Shown: positions 1 to 5,687 of the stretch, one piece after another
Position numbering within the stretch: the stretch's first letter is position 1
Layout of the letters: the number at the start of each line of letters is the position of its first letter
Assembly (NCBI GenBank): GCA_913053665.1
Contig: CAJXGR010000186.1
Span: 1-6,581, forward strand
Length of the DNA: 6,581 bases
Source: an uncultured Spirochaetia bacterium
Lineage (GTDB): Bacteria; Spirochaetota; UBA6919
Direction of reading: 5' to 3'
Program-made: the position numbers and the translations under genes
The notes under the pieces: generated by a model
What the model was told of the DNA's origin: nothing
The model's input: the letters and a program-made list of their open reading frames with translations, nothing else
Databases searched by the model: none

Positions 1-933
1 AAACACAATGTGTTCAATTTCAAGGGATTCTATAGCCAGCTTTTTGAAGGACTGATTAATATACTTAGGGTCCACCAAGGCTTTATGGAATTGTTGCCCG
101 AAACTATTACTGATTAATTCGTCGATAATTCGGGTGGTACCCGGATCCTGAAGGGCTTGAACCATGAGATTGACTGAGATTTCAGATATTGTAATCACCT
201 CATTACAATGAGCTCGTTGGAGTAGATTCTTTTTAGTGGGTGAAATGACTTCAGCACACGTATAGGCGTCTGGGTTGATTTCCTCAACGAGGAGGATAGT
301 GAGAATGGTCTTCTCATCCGCCCGGGTATCTTGATTGGATTCAGCGATCACAATGACTTTGGAAGCATGTTTAATACAAGCTTTCTGGAGTGTGGCTTCA
401 TCGGTGGTTTCTCCCTGGATAAAATGAACGTGAGGCATGTCCTGAAGGGGATGATACTCGATGGAGTCGGAAACGATAACAATGGGAATGTCTTGGAATT
501 GTACGTCACTCCGGAACTCCATGATGAACCGTTCCACTTTCTGTTTATTATACCCACAAATGATTAAATGATCTTTGAGACTGAGTTTTTTCATACCTCT
601 AAGCTCCTTTGTCCTGGCTTGAATCATGATAGAAGCGATGGATGCCATAAAAGTCCCCACAAAGCCGATCCCAAAGATCATGGCGAATATCGCCACCACT
701 TTCCCACCAGCTGTTACAGGATAGATGTCTCCGTAGCCTACTGTGGTGAATGTAACAATGGACCACCAAAAGCTGTCATAAATATTATTTATGCTGGTAT
801 GTGCCTGTCCCACTTCAAAATAGTAGAATGACAAGCTTGTGATCACCATCATCATCAAGGTAAACCCGATGAGAGTTGTCAAGTTTTCTTTTTTTAATAG
901 ATAAAGATATTTTCGTATAAATGTAATAAACAT
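1..933 (-). CDS. Two-TM potassium channel with RCK (TrkA-N) domain, C terminus cut by window edge
   Basis: Translating the minus strand from the ATG at 931-933 gives 311 open codons that run off the left edge. The product should be an inner-membrane K+ channel subunit, forming tetramers gated through a cytoplasmic ring. Residues about 18-40 form the first membrane helix. The pore helix follows, then the selectivity filter TVGYGD at 64-69, then a second helix at about 78-104. An RCK/TrkA-N Rossmann domain starts at about 121 (HLIICGY). The usual glycine motif is replaced by GYNKQK, much as MthK has GWSEST there. The RCK-C domain would begin near 285 and is mostly missing. An in-frame stop at 970-972 and no earlier ATG support this start, although no Shine-Dalgarno sequence precedes it. 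Channel identity is secure; the gating ligand cannot be read from the sequence. Confidence 0.93.
   Translation of the reverse strand, partial: MFITFIRKYLYLLKKENLTTLIGFTLMMMVITSLSFYYFEVGQAHTSINNIYDSFWWSIVTFTTVGYGDIYPVTAGGKVVAIFAMIFGIGFVGTFMASIASIMIQARTKELRGMKKLSLKDHLIICGYNKQKVERFIMEFRSDVQFQDIPIVIVSDSIEYHPLQDMPHVHFIQGETTDEATLQKACIKHASKVIVIAESNQDTRADEKTILTILLVEEINPDAYTCAEVISPTKKNLLQRAHCNEVITISEISVNLMVQALQDPGTTRIIDELISNSFGQQFHKALVDPKYINQSFKKLAIESLEIEHIVF
592..610 (-). promoter_or_regulatory. Internal Shine-Dalgarno and ATG ahead of the RCK domain of the channel gene
   Basis: On the minus strand AAAGGAG (610-604) is followed after 9 bases by an in-frame ATG (594-592), codon Met114. This codon sits between the second membrane helix and the first strand of the RCK domain. 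Initiation here would give a soluble RCK protein without the pore. The archaeal channel MthK uses an internal Met107 at the matching place to supply the extra RCK subunits of its gating ring. The site is visible directly; its use is inferred. Confidence 0.5.
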
Positions 934-1131
934 GCTGATAAAATAAGTGATTAAAAGGATTTGATAAATCTAATATAATTTAAAAAAAAGAACATAAAGA
1001 AAAAAATAAGAGGATTTCTATTTCATACAGCTAACCTTTAAATAGACATGAGGTTTAGACTGATCCACAGCCTGGTAAATCTACTGTTTCCTGGCCTTTT
1101 ACTGAAGGAAGCTAAATAAAAATAATGTGGG
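934..1131. other. Intergenic stretch between channel and S41 protease genes, no gene seen
   Basis: This gap lies upstream of the channel gene and downstream of the protease gene, both on the minus strand. I find no open reading frame with a ribosome binding site and no RNA gene. The half nearest the channel is very A+T-rich with long A runs (about 980-1010). A TATATT-like box lies there on the minus strand but lacks a recognisable -35 partner. No G+C-rich hairpin followed by a T run marks the end of the protease transcript, so read-through into the channel gene is possible. Confidence 0.5.
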
Positions 1132-2535
1132 TCATGAGTTCTTACTTATTTGACCCGTTAAGTACCTATGAGCTTTTCTTAAAACCCTGTCAAAACTCAT
1201 ATCCATGATTGGCCCGGGCCGAAATAAGTACTTTTCAGCCTTAAGAAAATGAATCAAATGTTTCTTCCTGAGTCGAATACCTTTTGATCTGGCCAGCTTT
1301 ACAAACTCTTTGATCTCGCTTTTTGTCAGTTTGGGATGATTTTTTACAAAGCCCTCATAGATTCGGCTTTTTAACAGCTTTGAGATATAATACCTGTCCT
1401 CAAGGGTATAATTGGGTTCTGGAACGGGAATATCCGGTATCAGCCCTTTATGATCGATAGTCCTTCCCTTGGGAGTATACCATTTAGCCTGTGTGACCTT
1501 GAAAGCCACTTTTAGAGAGGTTCTGGAGGATTGATAGATCTGAACAGATCCTTTTCCATAGGTTTTTGAGCCAATTATAACCCCACGTTTATGATCCTGC
1601 ATGGCCCCAATAAACATTTCAGAGGCCGAAGCAGAGCGATTGTTAGCTAAAACAGCCAGTGGGACACTATTATCCGGGAAAATACTAATCCTTGAATCTG
1701 AACTGTAAGACCGGTTATCGCTTTTAACTTTACTGCGAACGCTAGCTAAACGCTTGTCTCCTCCAAGGAAAAAGTTGATGATATACAAGGCATTATTAAG
1801 CTCACCGCCGGGATTGTTTCTCAAGTCAAAGATAATGCCTTTTATATTCTTTGCCTTGAGACGCAGTAATGCTTCTTTAACCCTCTCAGATGAGATATTA
1901 GAGAATTGATAGAGGTGTAGATAGGCGATGTTGTTTTTAAGAATACGTACTTCGACTTCGTAAGGGCCAAGGATTTCTCTTTTCAGGGTGACCGTGATCC
2001 GTTGATCATTGTCACCTCGTAATACGGTGAGTTGAACTTTGCTTTTTGGTTTTCCTCGAAGCAGGCTGACCAGTTTTGGGAAGGAGGCATCCTTGACAGA
2101 TCTGCCATCCACTTCGATCAAACGATCTCTGGAATGAAGTTTAGCTTTACGGGCTGGTGATTTAGCCAGTGTGTATAAAATGATATAATACCCATCTCTT
2201 CGGCCTAAAGACATGCCTAAACCAGCAAAGGCACCCCCCATTGAGCGTTCTAACATTGAAAAGTCTCTTTCACTCAGGAATGAAGAGTGGGGGTCCCCCA
2301 AAGAGTTGAAGGCTCCGTCAATGGCGGAATAGATGAGTCGTCTTGAAGTGGTAATGCTGCGATCCGGAAAACGCTTTCTGACATGGTGATAAGCCTGTTT
2401 TAAGAGACTCATATATTCGTCGCGTACTTCGGGATTCTCCTCCCTTAGGTGGCCGCTTCCACAATATCCGCTGAATATAACGATGACTAGAAGACTGAGC
2501 CAGAGTATTCTTTCTTTCCTGATCAATGGTTTCAT
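1132..2535 (-). CDS. S41 (CtpA/Prc-type) C-terminal processing protease with PDZ domain
   Basis: The 467-residue product is a periplasmic serine protease of the tail-specific family, which cleaves proteins near their C termini and often acts in envelope maintenance. Residues about 11-25 form an export signal. Cys25 could be lipidated, but Tyr just before it makes a poor lipobox. Residues 36-95 form the N-terminal helical part (GDPHSSFLS at 80-88), and 100-185 a PDZ domain with the carboxylate-binding loop near GLGM. The catalytic core runs from about 200 to 370. It contains FDLRNNPGG (236-244), SASASE (301-306) with Ser303 as nucleophile, and TYGKG with Lys328. The 25-residue Ser-Lys spacing and Gln332 match CtpB and Prc. 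After VPEP (371-374) comes a helical, basic extension of about 95 residues. The ATG has GAGG 11 bases upstream. The protease assignment is firm; the substrate is unknown. Confidence 0.95.
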   Translation of the reverse strand: MKPLIRKERILWLSLLVIVIFSGYCGSGHLREENPEVRDEYMSLLKQAYHHVRKRFPDRSITTSRRLIYSAIDGAFNSLGDPHSSFLSERDFSMLERSMGGAFAGLGMSLGRRDGYYIILYTLAKSPARKAKLHSRDRLIEVDGRSVKDASFPKLVSLLRGKPKSKVQLTVLRGDNDQRITVTLKREILGPYEVEVRILKNNIAYLHLYQFSNISSERVKEALLRLKAKNIKGIIFDLRNNPGGELNNALYIINFFLGGDKRLASVRSKVKSDNRSYSSDSRISIFPDNSVPLAVLANNRSASASEMFIGAMQDHKRGVIIGSKTYGKGSVQIYQSSRTSLKVAFKVTQAKWYTPKGRTIDHKGLIPDIPVPEPNYTLEDRYYISKLLKSRIYEGFVKNHPKLTKSEIKEFVKLARSKGIRLRKKHLIHFLKAEKYLFRPGPIMDMSFDRVLRKAHRYLTGQISKNS

Positions 2536-2546
2536 ATCATTTAAAT

Positions 2547-2598
2547 CCTCAAAAATAGTATCTTGAAAATGTAAATATAATAAAAAAACTTCTTGAGG
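2547..2598 (-). repeat. Inverted repeat that would pair with the protease gene's ribosome binding site
   Basis: On the minus strand CCTCAAGAA (2598-2590) can pair with TTTTTGAGG (2555-2547): nine pairs including one G-T. The second arm contains the GAGG that serves as ribosome binding site for the S41 protease gene. The loop is about 34 bases. In an RNA that reads through from waaA the site could be masked. A transcript starting at the promoter proposed nearby would lack the first arm. The pairing is seen; a role is speculative. Confidence 0.3.
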
Positions 2599-2603
2599 GT
2601 AAA
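2575..2603 (-). promoter_or_regulatory. Candidate promoter of the S41 protease gene
   Basis: Reading the minus strand, TTTACC (2603-2598) is followed after 17 bases by TTATAT (2580-2575), or after 15 by TATTAT (2582-2577), about 40 bases upstream of the ATG. The segment is A+T-rich and includes a run of seven T. The match to the sigma-70 consensus is only partial, and A+T-rich DNA gives such matches by chance. Confidence 0.3.
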
Positions 2604-2659
2604 AGAATCCTTTAATCTGTTTAATAAATGATTATTGGTATACATGAGATTACATTGGG

Positions 2660-3955
2660 TTAATGGGATAAGTATGATTTTATTGCATTGAAAGTCCGTA
2701 AGGAAGACCCTCGATGTTTTGATATAAAATCTTTCGCTTTATCACCCAGAGATGTAGAAAGATGGGGATCCAGTATCATCTTTTCAATAGTCGAGACAAG
2801 TGCCTTTCCTATAGGCTCACCTGTATTTTCCAATTGGATAATAGCTGACTTGGAGAGCATCTCACCTATCATTGGGTTAAAGTTATGGGTATAGGGGCCG
2901 GTAATGATGGGTTTAGCAAAATAAGCCGGTTCCACAGGGTTATGCCCCCCTATGCCCTTCACAAAACTACCGGCCAGTAAGACAAGATGGGCAATGGGAT
3001 AGAAACAAGTCAATTCACCCATCGTATCAAGGATTAGGACTTTTCTGTCATTGATAGGTTCAGGGGGATCAAGCTCTCTATACTTTGACCATTTCATGGG
3101 ATTTAAACCCAGTTTATTTGCTATATTAGCAATCGAATCGCTACGCTCCGGGTGACGGGGAGCTATTACAAGTTTGAGATTAGGAAAAGAGTGCTGGAGG
3201 TTCTCATAAGCCTTCAGGATGATGGTCTCCTCCCCTCGATGAGTGCTGGCGGCGATTAGAATAAAAGAATCCTTTTGCCAGAGAGATATATGTCTCTGTG
3301 AAATGCTAGAGTCTATCTTCAGATCAAACTTCAGGTTTCCTCCCATAAATACTTTGGACGGTTCTACCCCTAAATCACATGCTTTCCTACAATCCTCTTC
3401 TGATTGCATGGAAAGAACCTTAAAACAGTTGAACACTTCCCCAAAAAAGGCTTTTAACTTAAAGTATCCTTTGAACTCCTTATCACTCAATCGCCCACTT
3501 AGTAAAAAGCAAGGAATACCCTGTCGAATGGACTCTTTGAGAATGTTTGGCCATATTTCCCCTTCTATAAATAGAATTGCTTTAGGTTCTATTCTTTTGA
3601 GGAGCCTTTTATAGATGATAGGATAATCTAGGGGGAAAAAAGATAAAGTATCTGACGGGTAAAGCTTTTGGACTATGATCCATCCAGAAATCGTTGAGCT
3701 AGTGATGAATAAGTGATATTGATCTCTTAAAAGCGTAGCTATACCTTGAATAGAAGCCACTTCACCTGCCGAGACCCCATGTATCCAAATGATAGGCTTG
3801 GTCTTTAGAACCTTGGGGATTAAAATGCCTGTTTTATAAAGGTATGGGATGAACTGTATGGGTGAAAACAAGCTGTGGATAAGGATGAAGATAAAGAGGA
3901 TGGGTGAAACGGCCCATAGAATGAGACGATAGAAGATAGAAATGAATAAATACAT
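2660..3955 (-). CDS. waaA: 3-deoxy-D-manno-octulosonic acid (Kdo) transferase, WaaA/KdtA
   Basis: The enzyme transfers Kdo from CMP-Kdo to the lipid A precursor at the cytoplasmic face of the inner membrane, starting the LPS core. Residues 1-30 form a hydrophobic membrane anchor. The N-terminal GT-B domain carries IHGVSAGEV (58-66), whose Glu65 matches the family's catalytic base, then FPLDYP (107-112), EGEIWPN (131-137) and GRLSD (154-158). The C-terminal domain has GGNLKFD (205-211), ASTHRGEE (236-243), APRHPER (265-271), DTMGEL (310-315) and GGHNPVEPA (336-344), typical of CMP-Kdo binding. I chose the ATG at 3955, giving 431 residues, the usual length. A GTG at 4069 would add 38 residues without family resemblance and overlaps a palindrome. 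AGG lies 9 bases before the ATG. Several N-terminal motifs depart from consensus (EGE for ETE, SGRLS for NARLS). How many Kdo units it adds is unknown. Confidence 0.94.
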   Translation of the reverse strand: MYLFISIFYRLILWAVSPILFIFILIHSLFSPIQFIPYLYKTGILIPKVLKTKPIIWIHGVSAGEVASIQGIATLLRDQYHLFITSSTISGWIIVQKLYPSDTLSFFPLDYPIIYKRLLKRIEPKAILFIEGEIWPNILKESIRQGIPCFLLSGRLSDKEFKGYFKLKAFFGEVFNCFKVLSMQSEEDCRKACDLGVEPSKVFMGGNLKFDLKIDSSISQRHISLWQKDSFILIAASTHRGEETIILKAYENLQHSFPNLKLVIAPRHPERSDSIANIANKLGLNPMKWSKYRELDPPEPINDRKVLILDTMGELTCFYPIAHLVLLAGSFVKGIGGHNPVEPAYFAKPIITGPYTHNFNPMIGEMLSKSAIIQLENTGEPIGKALVSTIEKMILDPHLSTSLGDKAKDFISKHRGSSLRTFNAIKSYLSH

Positions 3956-4001
3956 GGGACTAAACCTGGTAAAGAGGTCATTAATAAATCTGTTTGGTCT
4001 A

Positions 4002-4030
4002 AAGATACAAAAATAAGTATCGACTGATAA
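4002..4030 (-). promoter_or_regulatory. Candidate waaA promoter
   Basis: On the minus strand TTATCA (4030-4025) and TATCTT (4007-4002) are separated by 17 bases, each matching four of six sigma-70 consensus bases. Transcription would begin near 3995, leaving about 40 bases of leader before the ATG at 3955. This fits the shorter waaA start and excludes the longer one. The match is modest. The TTGACT of the palindrome at 4070-4085 is another possible -35 box on this strand. Confidence 0.28.
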
Positions 4031-4069
4031 GTAAATTAAATGGATGTGGAGGAAATTACTATTATTCAC

Positions 4070-4085
4070 TTGACTTTTTAGTCAA
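4070..4085. promoter_or_regulatory. Perfect inverted repeat, candidate TetR operator 1
   Basis: TTGACT (4070-4075), four T, then AGTCAA (4080-4085) is a perfect 6-4-6 inverted repeat in the divergent region between waaA and the TetR gene. Both arms also resemble a -35 box, one on each strand, so a bound repressor could affect transcription in both directions. TetR-family proteins bind such palindromes as dimers, usually beside their own gene. The symmetry is seen; binding is inferred. Confidence 0.5.
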
Positions 4086-4097
4086 AGGAGTTAACTT

Positions 4098-4127
4098 TTG
4101 ACCGAAAGACTAAATTAGTCATTAGAT
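4098..4127 (+). promoter_or_regulatory. Candidate promoter of the TetR gene
   Basis: TTGACC (4098-4103) is a five-of-six match to the -35 consensus. Weak -10 candidates follow, such as TTAGAT (4122-4127, spacing 18) or TAGATA (4123-4128, spacing 19). The 13-base palindrome at 4108-4120 falls in the spacer, where a bound repressor would exclude RNA polymerase. The -10 match is poor, so the exact position is uncertain. Confidence 0.3.
4108..4120. promoter_or_regulatory. Perfect inverted repeat, candidate TetR operator 2
   Basis: GACTAA (4108-4113), a central A, then TTAGTC (4115-4120) is a perfect palindrome. It shares the GACT/AGTC core with the repeat at 4070-4085, and a further AGTCA half-site lies at 4132-4136. 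Related symmetric sites just upstream of a TetR gene fit autoregulation. The two centres are about 36 bases apart. Confidence 0.5.
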
Positions 4128-4161
4128 ATTAAGTCATGAGTACGCAAATAAAGGTTTTAGT

Positions 4162-4755
4162 ATGAGTGAAGATAAAGAAAACATTAGGCAAAAGATTTTA
4201 GAGGTGGCTGAAAAACGGATTGATCACTATGGGTTCAATAAAACCACGGTGGAAGAGATTGCTGAAGACGCTAATATTGGGAAAGGCAGTATTTATTCTC
4301 ATTTCAAAAGCAAAAAAGAAATACTCATTGCTCTCATTGTTGCCTACAACCAGTGTATCCTTAAGGATATTGAAGAAGTCTTCACCTCGCCGTTACCTGT
4401 TTATGAGCGTTTTTTGAACCTTATAATCACAAGATTCGTTTCGATTTATGAATATTGCACAAAAACTTCTCATGGCTTTGAGGTTGCCGAGGCTGCTGCA
4501 ACAATGAAAGATGAACTCTATCAAGCAACTATTGATTTTCAAATGAAAATGAATGGCTTCTTGACAGAACTCATCAAAGAGGGGAATCAGGAAGGTATTC
4601 TAAATGTTAAGGATCCTGAAAAGGTTGCTGATCACATATCGACAAGCTTTCGTATTTTGTATCCTGGATATAAGTTGGGTAAGTCGTGGGATGAGGCACG
4701 TGAGTACATAGAAACGTTGGTACAGCTTTTCTTTGACGGAATGCGAAAACATTGA
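4162..4755 (+). CDS. TetR/AcrR-family transcriptional regulator
   Basis: This 197-residue protein has the usual TetR size. Residues 7-55 form the N-terminal DNA-binding domain. The helix-turn-helix lies at about 28-47 (TTVEEIAEDANIGKGSIYSHF) and is followed by the conserved KSKKEIL. Residues about 60-195 should form the helical ligand-binding and dimer domain; no ligand can be read from it. TAAAGG (4149-4154) lies 7 bases before the ATG. The gene heads a plus-strand set with the LolA-like and barrel genes and is divergent from waaA. Two palindromes upstream are its likely operators. Repression of itself and the downstream envelope genes, relieved by a lipid-like or toxic ligand, is an inference from family and context. 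Confidence 0.95.
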   Translation: MSEDKENIRQKILEVAEKRIDHYGFNKTTVEEIAEDANIGKGSIYSHFKSKKEILIALIVAYNQCILKDIEEVFTSPLPVYERFLNLIITRFVSIYEYCTKTSHGFEVAEAAATMKDELYQATIDFQMKMNGFLTELIKEGNQEGILNVKDPEKVADHISTSFRILYPGYKLGKSWDEAREYIETLVQLFFDGMRKH

Positions 4756-4787
4756 TCAATGGAATAGATGGGTTTCATCCCATTGAT
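4755..4787 (+). other. Stem-loop directly after the TetR stop codon
   Basis: ATCAATGG (4755-4762) pairs perfectly with CCATTGAT (4780-4787). Inside, GATG (4767-4770) pairs with CATC (4776-4779) around the loop GGTTT, leaving an AATA bulge on one side. The stem starts on the last base of the stop codon. No T run follows, so it is not a typical intrinsic terminator. It may protect an mRNA end or mark a processing site. Confidence 0.45.
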
Positions 4788-4794
4788 AGTGATA

Positions 4795-4818
4795 TAAGGG
4801 ACGACTTAATGTCCTTTA
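4795..4818 (+). terminator. Second stem-loop, possible weak terminator or attenuator
   Basis: TAAGGGAC (4795-4802) pairs with GTCCTTTA (4811-4818) over eight positions with one G-T, around an eight-base loop. It follows the first hairpin by seven bases. The downstream sequence (AATTGTAAAATAT) is A+T-rich but has no real T run, so any termination would be partial. It could set a lower or separate level for the downstream genes. TGTAAAAT (4821-4828) also resembles an extended -10 box without a clear -35. Confidence 0.35.
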
Positions 4819-4827
4819 ATTGTAAAA

Positions 4828-4837
4828 TATCATGATA
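4828..4837. repeat. Short perfect palindrome before the LolA-like gene
   Basis: TATCATGATA (4828-4837) is a perfect ten-base palindrome that overlaps the end of the -10-like TAAAAT (4823-4828). It lies five bases before the ribosome binding site AGGAG (4843-4847), which has ideal 6-base spacing to the ATG at 4854. It could bind a regulator at an internal promoter, but ten symmetric A+T-rich bases may occur by chance. Confidence 0.25.
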
Positions 4838-4853
4838 AATATAGGAGACTAAA

Positions 4854-5678
4854 ATGTATAAGAAGATTGTTTTTTCACTCATTTTAACTTTTCTAATGGC
4901 TCTCAGTGGGCTAAGTTATGGAGATTCTCGCGCTCAAGCTATCTATAAAAGGATTTTAAAGAGTGGCGTAAAAAAAGGAAAGGCGATTGCAAAAACAGCA
5001 GACGAGATGGATATTGGTTTTAAGGATCAGCAAAGTATAATGAGGATGGTCCTTATTGACGCGTCAGGAGGTAAAACCACGCGAATCATGGCAACTAAAC
5101 GCCTTGAGCAAAAAAGTGATGGAGATAAGAGTGTTTTTATTTTCAAAAAACCCAATGACATAAAAGGTATTGGTCTACTCACTTTTGAGCATAAAAGGAA
5201 GTCCGACGAACAATGGCTCTATCTACCAGCTAGTGGTAGGCTTAAGAAAATATCTTCTGACAACAAAAGTGGTAGTTTTCAGGGTTCGGAATTTAGTTAT
5301 GAGGATTTAGGAACGACTGAAATTGAAAAATATCGTTATAAATACCAGGAGGATGGCAAATTTGACGGACAGGACTGTTTTATATTAATTCGCTATCCTA
5401 CAGAGCGGAGTTCTGGATATAGCAAGCAGGTTTCATGGGTCCGTAAGGATAATTTTCAGCCCTTGAAAGTAGAATATTATGATCGGAAAAATGAGCATCT
5501 AAAAACTCTTTTATTCAAAAGATACAAAAAGTTGAAGGGTAAGTATTGGAGAGCTTATTACATGGATATGGAGAATGTGCAAACGGGTAAACGAACCACC
5601 TTAACCATGATCAATTTACGGATCGGTACGGGATTAAGTAAAGATCGCTTCACCACTCGAGCTTTAAAAAGGAGTTAG
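4854..5678 (+). CDS. LolA-like periplasmic protein (outer membrane lipoprotein-sorting family)
   Basis: The 274-residue product begins with a signal peptide (MYKK, then hydrophobic residues 5-20), probably cleaved after SYG at about 23. The mature part matches the LolA-like family annotated as outer membrane lipoprotein-sorting protein, not classical LolA. Its hallmarks are FKKPNDIKGIGLLTF (97-111), WLYLPASGRLKKISS (121-135) and GSFQGSEFSYEDL (140-152). A late segment reads VEYYDRKNEHLKTL (206-219), and FTTRAL lies near the end. LolA folds are half-open beta-barrels that carry acyl chains through the periplasm. Relatives typically sit beside RND/MMPL exporters and barrel proteins. AGGAG lies 6 bases before the ATG. 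The gene lies 98 bases after the TetR gene and 9 before the barrel gene, so it is likely translated with the latter. The cargo, lipid or lipoprotein, is unknown. Confidence 0.88.
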   Translation: MYKKIVFSLILTFLMALSGLSYGDSRAQAIYKRILKSGVKKGKAIAKTADEMDIGFKDQQSIMRMVLIDASGGKTTRIMATKRLEQKSDGDKSVFIFKKPNDIKGIGLLTFEHKRKSDEQWLYLPASGRLKKISSDNKSGSFQGSEFSYEDLGTTEIEKYRYKYQEDGKFDGQDCFILIRYPTERSSGYSKQVSWVRKDNFQPLKVEYYDRKNEHLKTLLFKRYKKLKGKYWRAYYMDMENVQTGKRTTLTMINLRIGTGLSKDRFTTRALKRS

Positions 5679-5687
5679 GAAAAATAC

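Noticed and set aside
331..831. Small plus-strand and minus-strand open frames (331-567, 348-557, 568-831)
   Set aside because: All lie inside the channel gene, whose translation has clear pore and RCK motifs; the small frames show no recognisable domains.
970..1000. TATATT-like -10 box upstream of the channel gene
   Set aside because: No acceptable -35 lies 16-18 bases away (TCTTTA at best); the region is simply A+T-rich.
1085..1115. CCTT/AAGG mini-hairpin and repeated CCTGG as terminator of the protease gene
   Set aside because: The stem is only four pairs with no T run on the minus strand, and the CCTGG copies are direct rather than inverted repeats.
2688..3614. Plus-strand open frames inside waaA (2688-2894, 3243-3614)
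   Set aside because: They are antisense to well-conserved WaaA motifs, have no recognisable product and no convincing ribosome binding sites.
3956..4069. Longer waaA start at the GTG at 4069 adding 38 residues
   Set aside because: The extra residues show no family resemblance, there is no Shine-Dalgarno before the GTG, it abuts an inverted repeat, and the ATG at 3955 gives the normal length and N-terminal anchor.
4220..4417. 65-codon frame inside the TetR gene
   Set aside because: It overlaps the helix-turn-helix coding region in another frame and has no features of its own.
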